This document shows, piece after piece, positions 53,101 through 61,098 of a DNA stretch of 64,000 nucleotides. The DNA lies in contig JABXHI010000041.1 of NCBI GenBank assembly GCA_013393415.1, positions 35,950 to 99,949 on the forward strand, given 5' to 3'. Source of the stretch: Micrococcaceae bacterium (GTDB lineage Bacteria; Actinomycetota; Actinomycetes; Actinomycetales; Micrococcaceae). The notes below the pieces were generated by a model that searched no databases, had not been told where the DNA came from, and worked only from the letters and a program-made list of their open reading frames with translations. Positions within the stretch are counted from its first letter, which is position 1, and every line of letters starts with the position of its first letter. The position numbers and the translations under genes were made by a program.

Positions 53101-53433
53101 GGCCTTGGGTCTGCGATACAGCACGGTCTTCTGACGTGACGGCGTATTGACGAGCTGCTCGGATGCTGCCCCCTTGGGGCACAACCTGCCGCGTGAAATG
53201 GGGGAGTCTGGGTCACCTTCAATATGGGTGACTTTGTTGTCTTTGGTATAAATCAGCTGCCCACAGCCCACTGCACAATATGGGCAGACACTCTGGACAA
53301 CGTCGTCAGCATCCTCGGTGCGCGGTCGCATATTTTGATACTTGGGAGACTCCACAGTCGGGCCGCGTCCGAACTTATCTTTGGACATCGCCTGGCGTAA
53401 AACCGGCCACCCGAGGGCTGAAAACCGTGACAT
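50176..53433 (-). CDS. fdhA: Formate dehydrogenase alpha subunit, selenoprotein (Sec189)
   Basis: A 1085-residue molybdopterin (bis-MGD) formate dehydrogenase, FdnG/FDH-N type, with an in-frame TGA at 52867-52869. The upstream part has the 4Fe-4S motif C-P-Y-C-A-V-G-C...G-R-L-C-P-K-G; the sequence across the TGA reads N-Q-A-R-I-Sec-H-S-S-T-V-P-S-L-G-S-S-F-G-R-G, the classic FDH selenocysteine context; the catalytic domain then continues for 896 codons. A SECIS-like hairpin follows the TGA, and tRNA-Sec, selA, selB and selD lie next door. No Tat signal is visible at the N-terminus (M-S-R-F-S-A-L-G-W-P-V). ATG 53433 is chosen by family N-terminus; 53388 is an alternative. Confidence 0.95.
52837..52869 (-). 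promoter_or_regulatory. Sec UGA codon and candidate bacterial SECIS
   Basis: UGA at 52867-52869 is followed, 11 nt later, by a hairpin: AG-U-UCCUA, loop GUU, UAGGA-U-CU (52855-52837), with a U-U mismatch in the stem. The loop starts with G and lies 20-22 nt after the UGA, within the range accepted for bacterial SECIS elements (stem of at least 4 bp, G in the first loop positions, loop 16-37 nt away). Confidence 0.75.
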
Positions 53434-53628
53434 AGATCCCAGCATAACAGAGCAATACTTGCCTGAGGAAGGGCAACGTTTTACCTTCCAGAAGCAGATC
53501 CTCGTTGATGACTGAGCTGCATCGTATTGATACCGGAATGGTAAGTGTTGTCCGCCATCATTGAGGTTCGTGTCGTGGTGCGTGACAATGAGCGAGAGCT
53601 TATTTGCGCCACAGTCGGAAAGGACCAT

Positions 53629-54483
53629 ATGACAGACGAAGCCGAAGCGCTCGTATTGCGCGAAGATACCGATGGGGTCGCAATACTGAGCATAAACCGG
53701 CCTGACAAGTTCAATGCCATGAACAAGCACGTGATGTCACGACTCGATGAGCACCTCACCAATATTGAGGCTGATGAGACCGTGGACGTTGTGGTGTTGA
53801 CCGGTTCGGGGGAGAAGGCCTTCGTCGCTGGTGCGGATATTCAAGAGCTATCGCAACGTCTGCCCTATGACGGCATGATTGCGGTCATGCAGCGGCTCTA
53901 TGACAAGATCGCGTCCTTTCCGAAACCTACCATCGCGGCTGTCAACGGTATCGCGTTTGGCGGCGGTCATGAGCTGGCCCTGGCCTGCGACATCCGCATC
54001 GGCTCGACCAACGCGCTATTCGCACTACCGGAAACTGGGTTGGGCATCATCCCGGCAGCTGGTGGAACTCAACGATTGGCAAAGATTGTTGGTATCGGCG
54101 TGGCCACCGATGTCATTATGTCGGGTGCACGGCTCAAGGCAGCGCGAGCCTATGAACTAGGGTTACTCACCGAGCTCGTGGAACCAGAAGAACTCCTCGA
54201 CGCAGCACAGAAGAAAGCACAACGCATCCGGTCAAAAGGACCTTTGGCGTTGAAACTTGTGAAACAAGTACTGCAACGAGGTTTTGATGTGGATCATGAA
54301 ACCGGCATGCTGCTGGAGCGACTCGCGCAGTCCGTTGCTTATAGCAACGAGGAACGCGACGAAGGCACCGAGGCTTTCTCAGCGAAGCGCGATCCAGACT
54401 ACGCCTCCGTGCATCACGAGCGCGTCACCCACAAAACCATCAAGCCCAGCTCGAAGACTAGGGGAGAACCGGATGGCTTATGA
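53629..54483 (+). CDS. Enoyl-CoA hydratase
   Basis: A 284-residue crotonase-fold enoyl-CoA hydratase. The oxyanion-hole loop K-A-F-V-A-G-A-D-I-Q-E, the catalytic segment A-F-G-G-G-H-E-L-A-L-A-C-D-I-R and P-E-T-G-L-G-I-I-P-A-A-G-G-T-Q-R (second Glu) are intact. The C-terminal tail after residue 255 (V-H-H-E-R-V-T-H-K...) is longer than usual. ATG 53629 has GGAAAGGA 5 bases ahead; the frame is open 28 codons further up. ATGA overlap with the dehydrogenase gene indicates a beta-oxidation operon. Confidence 0.9.
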   Translation: MTDEAEALVLREDTDGVAILSINRPDKFNAMNKHVMSRLDEHLTNIEADETVDVVVLTGSGEKAFVAGADIQELSQRLPYDGMIAVMQRLYDKIASFPKPTIAAVNGIAFGGGHELALACDIRIGSTNALFALPETGLGIIPAAGGTQRLAKIVGIGVATDVIMSGARLKAARAYELGLLTELVEPEELLDAAQKKAQRIRSKGPLALKLVKQVLQRGFDVDHETGMLLERLAQSVAYSNEERDEGTEAFSAKRDPDYASVHHERVTHKTIKPSSKTRGEPDGL

Positions 54484-55175
54484 AACATAACATCAACAAC
54501 ATCACCGTGATCGGTGCCGGTGCCATGGGATCACAAATCGCCATGGTCGCCGCGCTCGCAGGTTTCTCGACCACCGTGGTCGACATTGAACAGGTTTCCT
54601 TGGATCGGGCGAAAGAACAGCTGTGGTCACGGGTTGACCGCGACGTTGAAAAAGGCCGTCGCACAGCCGAAGCGGTGCAGCAGGCCAAAGAGTTGCTCCA
54701 GTTTTCGACGGACCAGGATGCTGCGGTAGCCAACACCGATTTCGTGATCGAAGCAGCTGTTGAAAATCTTGCAATCAAACGTGACATCTTCGCTCAACTC
54801 GATAAGACTGCTCCGGCTCAGGCCATTCTGACCACGAACTCCTCGAATATTATGTCGTCGCAAATCGCAGATGCCACGAATCGACCGGACAAAGTTTGCA
54901 ATATGCACTTCTTCAACCCAGCGTTGGTGATGCAAGGTGTTGAAGTAGTGCCACACGAGGGTACATCTCAAGAGACGAGAGATATCACCATCGCCGTCAC
55001 TGACGCCTTCGGTAAAGATGTCATCGAACTGAAGCAAGAGATCCCAGGCTTCGTCGCCAACCGTCTGCTCGGGGCCCTTCGGTTAGAAGCATTGAAACTC
55101 TATGATGCGGGATTTCCCGAAAGTTACGTAGGGGCAGTGCACTTTTTCGGTGTCCCGAGGACGTTCGCTGCATAG
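54480..55175 (+). pseudogene. 3-hydroxyacyl-CoA dehydrogenase, 3'-truncated
   Basis: 231 codons. The NAD-binding domain (V-I-G-A-G-A-M-G-S-Q-I-A), N-T-S-S-N-I-M-S and N-M-H-F-F-N-P are intact, and the C-terminal dehydrogenase domain begins G-F-V-A-N-R-L-L-G-A-L-R-L-E-A-L-K-L-Y-D-A-G-F. After that Phe (nt 55115) the sequence loses all similarity: normal proteins continue about 70-90 residues with the dimer-forming helices. The last 19 codons come from the adjacent accessory DNA. Likely inactive or unstable. The cut marks the left edge of the island. Confidence 0.75.
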
Positions 55176-55199
55176 CGAATTATGTTTGAGAGCTCGTAG

Positions 55200-58013
55200 C
55201 TAGTTGGTCATCTCGCTGTATCGTGTGAAGAGGATCTCGAGACGCTGTTCCTCGATAGTGAGCTTGCGGGGTGCTCCGAAAGCTTTATCTACTACACGAT
55301 CTAAGGCATCGTGCGCTCGAACGAGTGCTGGATCCATTGCCAACGGGTTGTACTGATTAGCTAATGATCTTTCAGGATGAATTGCTCGAGCTTTCAAGAC
55401 GGCTCGACCTGCTTTTGTAATAGCTTCCTGATCATCGTGACTAAACGCCGGAACGGGGAATGTATTCCATGTGACTTTTCCTGCAAAACGTAAACGTGAC
55501 TCTAAGCGTCCACCTACAGTGCGCTGCCACGTGATAAACATGGATGAGCTGATAAGCGCGAATAAGAGGCCGTCAGGATCATCGGCTGTGAAATTGGCGT
55601 CCCCTGCTATTACTTCTGCGTCAAAATGTTGTGTGAGGAAGTATGGTCGATCTTCTTGGACGTGGCGCGGAATACAGACATATGGGGTTTCAGGTTGACG
55701 TATCTCACCAAACAGATGGGGCGTTGCAGCCAGTTTATTCGTGGCTGCACGCGTGGTTTTCAGCCGTGCAGCTTTGACCCATTCGATGCGTGATCTGACT
55801 AGAGAAGATTTTGCAAGATCAGCTGGGTCGAGATCTACCATCCAAAGACACCAACGCTTCTCGTCATGCAGAAGCTCTTGGGCACCTACAAAAGGTCGTA
55901 CGTATTTCTTGGCGACGGGATCCGCCATGAACAGATCGTAGTCTTTTGGACTGATCTTGAACCCGCCTTTGCCATCATTGGCCATACTCCCGAAGTTCAC
56001 TTTTGGCAGGTGCAATGAGATGGGCTTGCTTTGCGGCTTCACAAATACTCGAGGGCCGTTGACCAAGTACCCATTAATTTCGTTATCCACAGGTACCTCT
56101 ACGCCATCGCTTCTTGGGGATTCGTAAGTCCATAGACGTGGGCGTGAACTAGCCTCTCGAGTCAATCCAACGATTACACAGTGCACTGAGGCTTTACCCG
56201 GCGCTTCGGAATCCCACGCGAAAGTTTGATGTGCGAGCTTTATCCTCCAACCCTTGTTGAATAGCGGCTTGAATAGCCCGATAGGTTGAACACCGTGAGA
56301 GATCGAGTTAGTGGCGACGAATGCCAGTTCGCCATCTTTACCTTCCAACAGGTTTGCAGCTCCGAAGAACCAGGCGGCTACGTAATCAAGATCGTTGACA
56401 CTCACCTTCTCTGGGGCGACGTGCTTTAGGCCTTCTTTCTGGCTACCGTCCATGAGACGTGCTCCGATGAACGGAGGATTGCCAAAAACATAAGTCTTGC
56501 CTGTTCTAGTGGTATTCGAGCGTTGGAGTTTTTCGTTCCAGCTCATCTCTAATGCGTTGCTGTGGTGTATGTGAGCGGTTATTTCGATAGGTAGCCGGTC
56601 AGGTGCGTCACCAATGGCGTCGGCTAATTCGCGGTTCGCTTGATGATCAACTAGGAACATGGCTGTTTCTGCGATCTTTGCAGGCCACCAATTTATCTCG
56701 AATCCGTGGAACTGGTCGATCGTGAGTTTTTGATCCAGGCTCACATCGAGTGAACCCGTCCTCTGACCCTCTTTCTTGCGCAGTGCAGTAATGATGTTTG
56801 TCTCGATTGTCCGTAATTCGCGATAGGCGATGACGAGGAAGTTGCCACAGCCACAAGCGGGGTCGAGGAACGTCATCTCCGCTAACGAGTCGCGGAACTT
56901 GCGTAACTGCGTGGCGGAGGTTGATTTATTACGGATCAGCCGTGCGGCTTGTTCGCGTAATTCATCTAAGAACAGCGGCTCCAAAACTTTCAATATGTTC
57001 TTCTCGGAGGTGTAATGTTCTCCGTCGGTTCGCCGTGCTTCCTTTGACTTTACGAGCTGGAACATGGAACCGAAGACTGCGGGGGAGATGCGGGTCCAGT
57101 GGAAGCGGCACGCTGCGAGCAACGCTTCTCTCATTTCGTCATCAAAGAATTCTTGAGGTAGATGATCGGCGAAGACCGAGCCGTTGACGTAGGGGAATTT
57201 CGCCAGGGTTTCTGGCAGGCGTGACGGACGTCGATCTTCGGGTGTGTTCAGGGTCTGGAATAAACTGTTTAGCTGGGCACCTAGCGTTTCCGGACGTGTT
57301 TCGAAGAGCAAGTATCGATAGAAAAGATCTTCCTCCCACAGTCCAGCGTCATCACCGAAGAGTAGGAACAAGAGCCGCGTCATCCAAACCGAAGTGCGCT
57401 GGAGTCGCTCCTCTTCATCCTCAGGATTGATCGCGGCTTCGTCTCCAACAGGCTCGTCTATCTCGTCTCCGAGCATGGCGCGGAAGAGATCTGCCATGAG
57501 GTTGGAGGCGTGGATTGACGCTTCTTCCTCTTCCTTCTTTGTGACTTCTTCACGTCCGGCCAGGAACATGAGCTGGTCGATATAATCGGGTGCTTCTTCC
57601 ACTCCGAAGCGTATGGTCCAGCCTTCATCACCGAGTCGGGTGAGCTGGATGTTGGCAAAGTCTGAAACTAGGACAAATTTCGGAAACTCGTGTTGTCCGA
57701 TAGAGCCCCCGGAGAGGTAATCCAGTGCTTGTTTTTCTGCGAGGTCGAGATCTTTGCCAAGTGACTTGGCCTCACCGATGACGACGCCGGTCCAGAACAG
57801 ATCAATGTATCCTGATCTTCCGGTAGTGGCGCGGTGAGCGTCGCGCTCGAAGAGATCGATTCGTTCTGGAATCACGCCGAAGCAGCGTAGTAAGTCTGAC
57901 CAGAACTGCTGAGCATAAGATTTCTCAGTATGGCGGGTATCTTCTTCGCGCCAACGTTGCACTTGCTCACTCCAGAAATGGGCGAAGCTGCGCAACTCGG
58001 TAGTGACGGTCAT
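55200..58013 (-). CDS. MmeI-like type IIL restriction-modification enzyme
   Basis: A 937-residue single-chain restriction endonuclease and adenine-N6 methyltransferase. The N-terminal PD-(D/E)XK nuclease has D71-x9-E81-A-K83, the same spacing as MmeI. A helical spacer follows, then the methyltransferase with motif I F-L-D-P-A-C-G-C-G-N-F-L (about residue 385) and motif IV G-N-P-P-F-I-G-A (about 508), a target-recognition domain (about 620-830) and a C-terminal helical domain. Type IIL enzymes modify only one strand and cut about 20 bp from the site. The frame opens at 58076, but 58013 fits the family N-terminus. No separate methylase is needed. Confidence 0.88.
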   Translation of the reverse strand: MTVTTELRSFAHFWSEQVQRWREEDTRHTEKSYAQQFWSDLLRCFGVIPERIDLFERDAHRATTGRSGYIDLFWTGVVIGEAKSLGKDLDLAEKQALDYLSGGSIGQHEFPKFVLVSDFANIQLTRLGDEGWTIRFGVEEAPDYIDQLMFLAGREEVTKKEEEEASIHASNLMADLFRAMLGDEIDEPVGDEAAINPEDEEERLQRTSVWMTRLLFLLFGDDAGLWEEDLFYRYLLFETRPETLGAQLNSLFQTLNTPEDRRPSRLPETLAKFPYVNGSVFADHLPQEFFDDEMREALLAACRFHWTRISPAVFGSMFQLVKSKEARRTDGEHYTSEKNILKVLEPLFLDELREQAARLIRNKSTSATQLRKFRDSLAEMTFLDPACGCGNFLVIAYRELRTIETNIITALRKKEGQRTGSLDVSLDQKLTIDQFHGFEINWWPAKIAETAMFLVDHQANRELADAIGDAPDRLPIEITAHIHHSNALEMSWNEKLQRSNTTRTGKTYVFGNPPFIGARLMDGSQKEGLKHVAPEKVSVNDLDYVAAWFFGAANLLEGKDGELAFVATNSISHGVQPIGLFKPLFNKGWRIKLAHQTFAWDSEAPGKASVHCVIVGLTREASSRPRLWTYESPRSDGVEVPVDNEINGYLVNGPRVFVKPQSKPISLHLPKVNFGSMANDGKGGFKISPKDYDLFMADPVAKKYVRPFVGAQELLHDEKRWCLWMVDLDPADLAKSSLVRSRIEWVKAARLKTTRAATNKLAATPHLFGEIRQPETPYVCIPRHVQEDRPYFLTQHFDAEVIAGDANFTADDPDGLLFALISSSMFITWQRTVGGRLESRLRFAGKVTWNTFPVPAFSHDDQEAITKAGRAVLKARAIHPERSLANQYNPLAMDPALVRAHDALDRVVDKAFGAPRKLTIEEQRLEILFTRYSEMTN

Positions 58014-58110
58014 ACGGTCAGTGCTGGAATTTATTACTGAGCTCACATTACGGAGTCTAGCCAGGTCATCAAGCACCGGACTGACTAAGACAAGATTCGT
58101 AAAATATGTT

Positions 58111-58139
58111 CGCGCCTCGGCCAGAAGAACCGAGACGCG
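58111..58139 (-). terminator. Hairpin after the resolvase gene
   Basis: CGCGCCTCGG (58111-58120) pairs with CCGAGACGCG (58130-58139), one G-U pair, loop of nine. Read on the minus strand it is followed by AACATATTTTA, so it may end the resolvase transcript upstream of the restriction gene. Confidence 0.45.
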
Positions 58140-58152
58140 CTGGACGGGTAAG

Positions 58153-58752
58153 TTAGTTTGCGATTGCCTCTTCGTTGGCGATCTTTAGGTAGCGGTAGAC
58201 AGTTGCTCTAGTCTTGCCGATCTTCTCTTCAATCTCTTTGACTGAATAGCCTTGATCATGCAGCTGCTTTGTCCAGCGAACGTCTTTATCTTGGGCGGTC
58301 ACTTCACGGCGTCCACCTACGCGGCCATGCTTGCGTGCCGTCTCAAGTCCAGCTTTAGTGCGTTCAGACAACTGATCTCGCTCCAGCTTTGCGAACGCGG
58401 CCATGATGGTAATCATTGCTTCAGACATGGCGCGCTGCATGGCGGATCCGCTGACGTCCGTATGAATGCCGTCCTGGAGTGACTTGAAGCTGATCCCACG
58501 TTCGTGCAGCTGATCCAGGATCTCTAGGACGTGCCGGGTGTTACGGCCAAGTCGATCCAACTTCCACACGACGAGGGTGTCGCCTTCCCGCAAATAGGAC
58601 AGGGCTTCGTCCAGTCCGTCACGTGTGGTTGCCGTGCCACTGACAGCGTGATCGGTAAAGATCTTGTCGCAACCAAACTCTTCTAGTGCTCGCTGCTGGG
58701 CTTCGGTGTTCTGCCTATCGGTACTGACTCGCTGGTATCCAACTGACGCCAC
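58153..58752 (-). CDS. Serine resolvase/invertase
   Basis: A 199-residue small serine recombinase. The catalytic Ser lies in G-Y-Q-R-V-S-T-D-R-Q (Ser10); V-W-K-L-D-R-L-G-R-N holds the conserved Arg pair; the E-helix region E-R-D-Q-L-S-E-R-T-K-A-G-L is followed by a C-terminal HTH (V-K-E-I-E-E-K-I-G-K-T-R-A-T-V-Y-R-Y). Start is GTG 58752 with AGGAGA upstream. A 28-bp palindromic candidate crossover site lies 115 bp upstream. No Tn3-type transposase is present in the window. It could resolve cointegrates or invert/delete a segment. Confidence 0.9.
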   Translation of the reverse strand: MASVGYQRVSTDRQNTEAQQRALEEFGCDKIFTDHAVSGTATTRDGLDEALSYLREGDTLVVWKLDRLGRNTRHVLEILDQLHERGISFKSLQDGIHTDVSGSAMQRAMSEAMITIMAAFAKLERDQLSERTKAGLETARKHGRVGGRREVTAQDKDVRWTKQLHDQGYSVKEIEEKIGKTRATVYRYLKIANEEAIAN

Positions 58753-58768
58753 GATGTTCTCCTAGTGC

Positions 58769-58894
58769 TGTCTCAATAAACGATGTCTTGCTGAGTATCA
58801 ATATAAGACCCTTAGTTGAGATGCGTCAAGCCGCAAGAGCATGCTGGTCAGATTTCTTAGAGATGAGTCTTGAGAAACGTTCGTTTGATGAGAC
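58769..58894. promoter_or_regulatory. Candidate res recombination region of the resolvase
   Basis: The core 58867-58894 is a 28-bp dyad GTCT-n4-AAACG-TT-CGTTT-n4-AGAC with a central TT dinucleotide, the size and form of a serine-resolvase crossover site. A matching half-site TGTCTCAATAAACGAT at 58769-58784 agrees at 14 of 16 positions with the outer half of the core in inverse, and TAAGAC at 58804-58809 could close a second site. The resolvase gene starts at 58752, adjoining the accessory sites as in Tn3-type res. Inference from sequence symmetry. Confidence 0.55.
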
Positions 58895-59327
58895 AGGTCC
58901 AGGTGAGACGAGATCCCCGGTGCAGGTGCGTCGACGGTGCTGGAGGGCGTGGACGCATCCGTGACCGTGTGCGGGACTGTGCTGCTCCCTGTGGCGCTGC
59001 TGGATCACTGGACGGCCTTGGCAAGTGGGACGGCTGCTGCTCGGCGCTGCTGTGGCCGTGTGCGCTCGCAGGTAGGCTGGAGGGGCTGGAGTCAGGACAG
59101 GCGCTACCGGGGCACGTGCGGGGCTAATCGTGACTTGGAGATCCCGGAGGGGCTGTGACGGGGCTGCATGATCCCCAGCCGGGAACGGTGGGGGGTGACC
59201 CCTGCTCGCTCTTATAGTGCTACCGCCTGTGTTGACTACGACGTTCGAGTACGGGTTTCAAAGCCCGTGAAAACGACAAGAGCAAGGATTAAACCAAGAC
59301 AAAAGCGCTGTGGACTAGTCTGGATGC
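58895..59327. other. GC-rich stretch without a recognised gene
   Basis: 433 bp. From the candidate crossover site to about 59200 the DNA is strongly G+C-rich and GTG/CTG-rich, unlike the A+T-richer island on both sides; reading frames there are short and of low information. A small hairpin ACGGG/CCCGT lies at 59245-59262. It may be a fragment left by a recombination event. Confidence 0.35.
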
Positions 59328-59792
59328 ATGGAAAGCTATCAGCAGAGCCGTTATTCAGCAGAACTAGCGCAGGCCGTTGGATTCGTGATTGTCGAAGCGG
59401 CTGCAGCCGAAGATACCATCGCCGAGGTAGTCGTTCTGCGACAGGGAACTGTTGATAGTGAGCGACATTGGTGGAGGTCTGGAGAGGCGCTTGCGGCTGC
59501 ACTAGAGTCAATCGGCGACTCCACCCTCGACCCAATCACCCAGGAACTAAGAAGACTCTATCCTGAACGTAACTATGTAGTGCATGGCCTGTGGCTTGAA
59601 TGGCCTGAGGGGCCTATATCCAACATGGTGCGCAATAAATCCACATCCCGGCAACCTGTGCCGACGAGTTACACTGAGCGAACCTTTATGACGCTGAAGC
59701 GCCTATCTGAATTGGCTAACGATTTCCGCAAATTAGAAGAAGCGGCTAGTAGTGCCGTGTCCAGGGCTATGGGGCTAACCGAGCGAGACTGA
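59328..59792 (+). CDS. HEPN-like hypothetical protein
   Basis: A 154-residue all-helical protein of no named family. An N-terminal helix pair (A-V-G-F-V-I-V-E-A-A-A-A-E-D-T-I) is followed by a linker and L-Y-P-E-R-N-Y-V-V-H-G-L-W (about residues 76-88). R-N-x3-H matches the Rx4-6H catalytic motif of HEPN ribonucleases, in which the residue after Arg is often polar, and the preceding helices resemble HEPN/AbiV-type proteins. Such proteins act in antiphage or toxin systems. It stands alone, with no antitoxin-like partner on the same strand. The HEPN reading is inference. Confidence 0.55.
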   Translation: MESYQQSRYSAELAQAVGFVIVEAAAAEDTIAEVVVLRQGTVDSERHWWRSGEALAAALESIGDSTLDPITQELRRLYPERNYVVHGLWLEWPEGPISNMVRNKSTSRQPVPTSYTERTFMTLKRLSELANDFRKLEEAASSAVSRAMGLTERD

Positions 59793-59927
59793 GAGGCCTC
59801 GTCAGATCTAATCCAGGGCTTCTACTAGAGGGGGCAAGTCTTTCGGAAGATCATCTCTCTCCTAAGGAGACGCTTCAAATGATCCTTTACCCATCGCCAT
59901 AGATAGCTACCGCGCTTTTGTACGGGT

Positions 59928-60881
59928 TCAGGACACTGTCAACCGACGGGAACGTCTAGGTCTTATCCGTTTGGGGCGGAGCATCGACCGGGCTTCTTCT
60001 TGTGTGAGGTTTAGATCGTCGATAGTGCGTTCACCCAGTCCGCGTTTGATCAATGCTTTACGTTGCTCGGGGTGAATTGCCGATGGCTTGGTGGCGTCCA
60101 ATATTCGGGTCACGATCTCGACGGCTTCGGCTGGGGACAGTTCGGGTTCAGGTGGGCGGCTCCGAGCTTCCCACGACTTGGAGAAGTCGCAGTCAGGCGT
60201 GCGAAGAGGCAATCCGTTAGAGCGAGCGAACTCTTCCAGCTCTTGCGGGACAGTCTGAGTCTCGTCATCAGCAGACCAATTCTCTATGATTCCAGCACGG
60301 TCACTTCTTTTGCCCTGGAGCTCGTCGTTAATCCGCTGGGGTATGGCTTGAAGGTGAAGCGGGTTAACGCACAGGCGATTGGCACACCGATGATCAATGA
60401 CGGCGCTGTATCCACCAGAAGAGAAGAACAGATGGAATCCTAAACGATGAGCCGACCAGGACCCTATCTTCTTTCTCCAGAAGCTCCCATAAGGTACACC
60501 ACTAGATTTTGAATTGATAGTCTTGCCGGTCCAGTTCCAGCAACCAAACTCAGATTCCCAATCGGGGGTAAAGCCTTTGAGGTATCCTGCCAGGACCTGA
60601 TCTCGTGTCGCCTGACTGATGGTTTCGGAAGACAAAGCAACGTGTTCATGACGTCGGCACCAGGGTTGCGGTTTGGTCCGGCCTTTAAACTCAGTAGCTT
60701 TCGACTGATCTTTCAGTACTCGACCGGTACACTTCGACTCTGAACACTCAACTGTGTATCGATTCCGAATACGAGCCCAGCAGGTGTTGCACAACCGCCC
60801 CTTGTAGACGTCTCGCACGCCGTTACGAGTGGCAGTATTAGTACAATTCATGTCTGGAGCAGTGCAGGTATCTCCGCTCAT
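59928..60881 (-). CDS. HNH endonuclease, homing type
   Basis: A 317-residue protein. The N-terminal third has Cys pairs (C-T-A-P-D-M-N-C, C-N-T-C, C-S-E-S-K-C) suggesting a zinc ribbon; the centre has the HNH_3 nuclease core: Y-G-S-F-W...H-R-L and V-I-D-H-R-C-A-N-R-L-C-V-N-P-L-H-L (about residues 160-176); the C-terminus is a basic R-P-K-R-I-R-P-R-R-S-R-R tail. This pattern is common in phage and island HNH nucleases. ATG 60881 follows GGAGG; an upstream ATG at 60911 is less likely. Role may be homing, packaging or DNA processing. Confidence 0.82.
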   Translation of the reverse strand: MSGDTCTAPDMNCTNTATRNGVRDVYKGRLCNTCWARIRNRYTVECSESKCTGRVLKDQSKATEFKGRTKPQPWCRRHEHVALSSETISQATRDQVLAGYLKGFTPDWESEFGCWNWTGKTINSKSSGVPYGSFWRKKIGSWSAHRLGFHLFFSSGGYSAVIDHRCANRLCVNPLHLQAIPQRINDELQGKRSDRAGIIENWSADDETQTVPQELEEFARSNGLPLRTPDCDFSKSWEARSRPPEPELSPAEAVEIVTRILDATKPSAIHPEQRKALIKRGLGERTIDDLNLTQEEARSMLRPKRIRPRRSRRLTVS

Positions 60882-61098
60882 TAAGAACCTCCGGTGCCGG
60901 CTATCATACATAACAATATTCTGTCAACAGGCCGAGTGAAATTTCTATTCCCGTAGGCAATACAAGGGAAGTAACGGAATCTCAATCAGGCTTGTCACCG
61001 ATCCAGTTCCCACTGGAGTGGCAGCGTTCCTAGGGTCCCGTCTGCGGGGGAGTCGTGGACAATTAGAACCAAGGATTATGGGCACACAAAGGGGTCTC
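60882..61098. other. Intergenic region in the island
   Basis: 217 bp between the HNH gene and the 3' end of the integrase gene. No gene, tRNA or repeat of att type is recognised. Confidence 0.3.
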
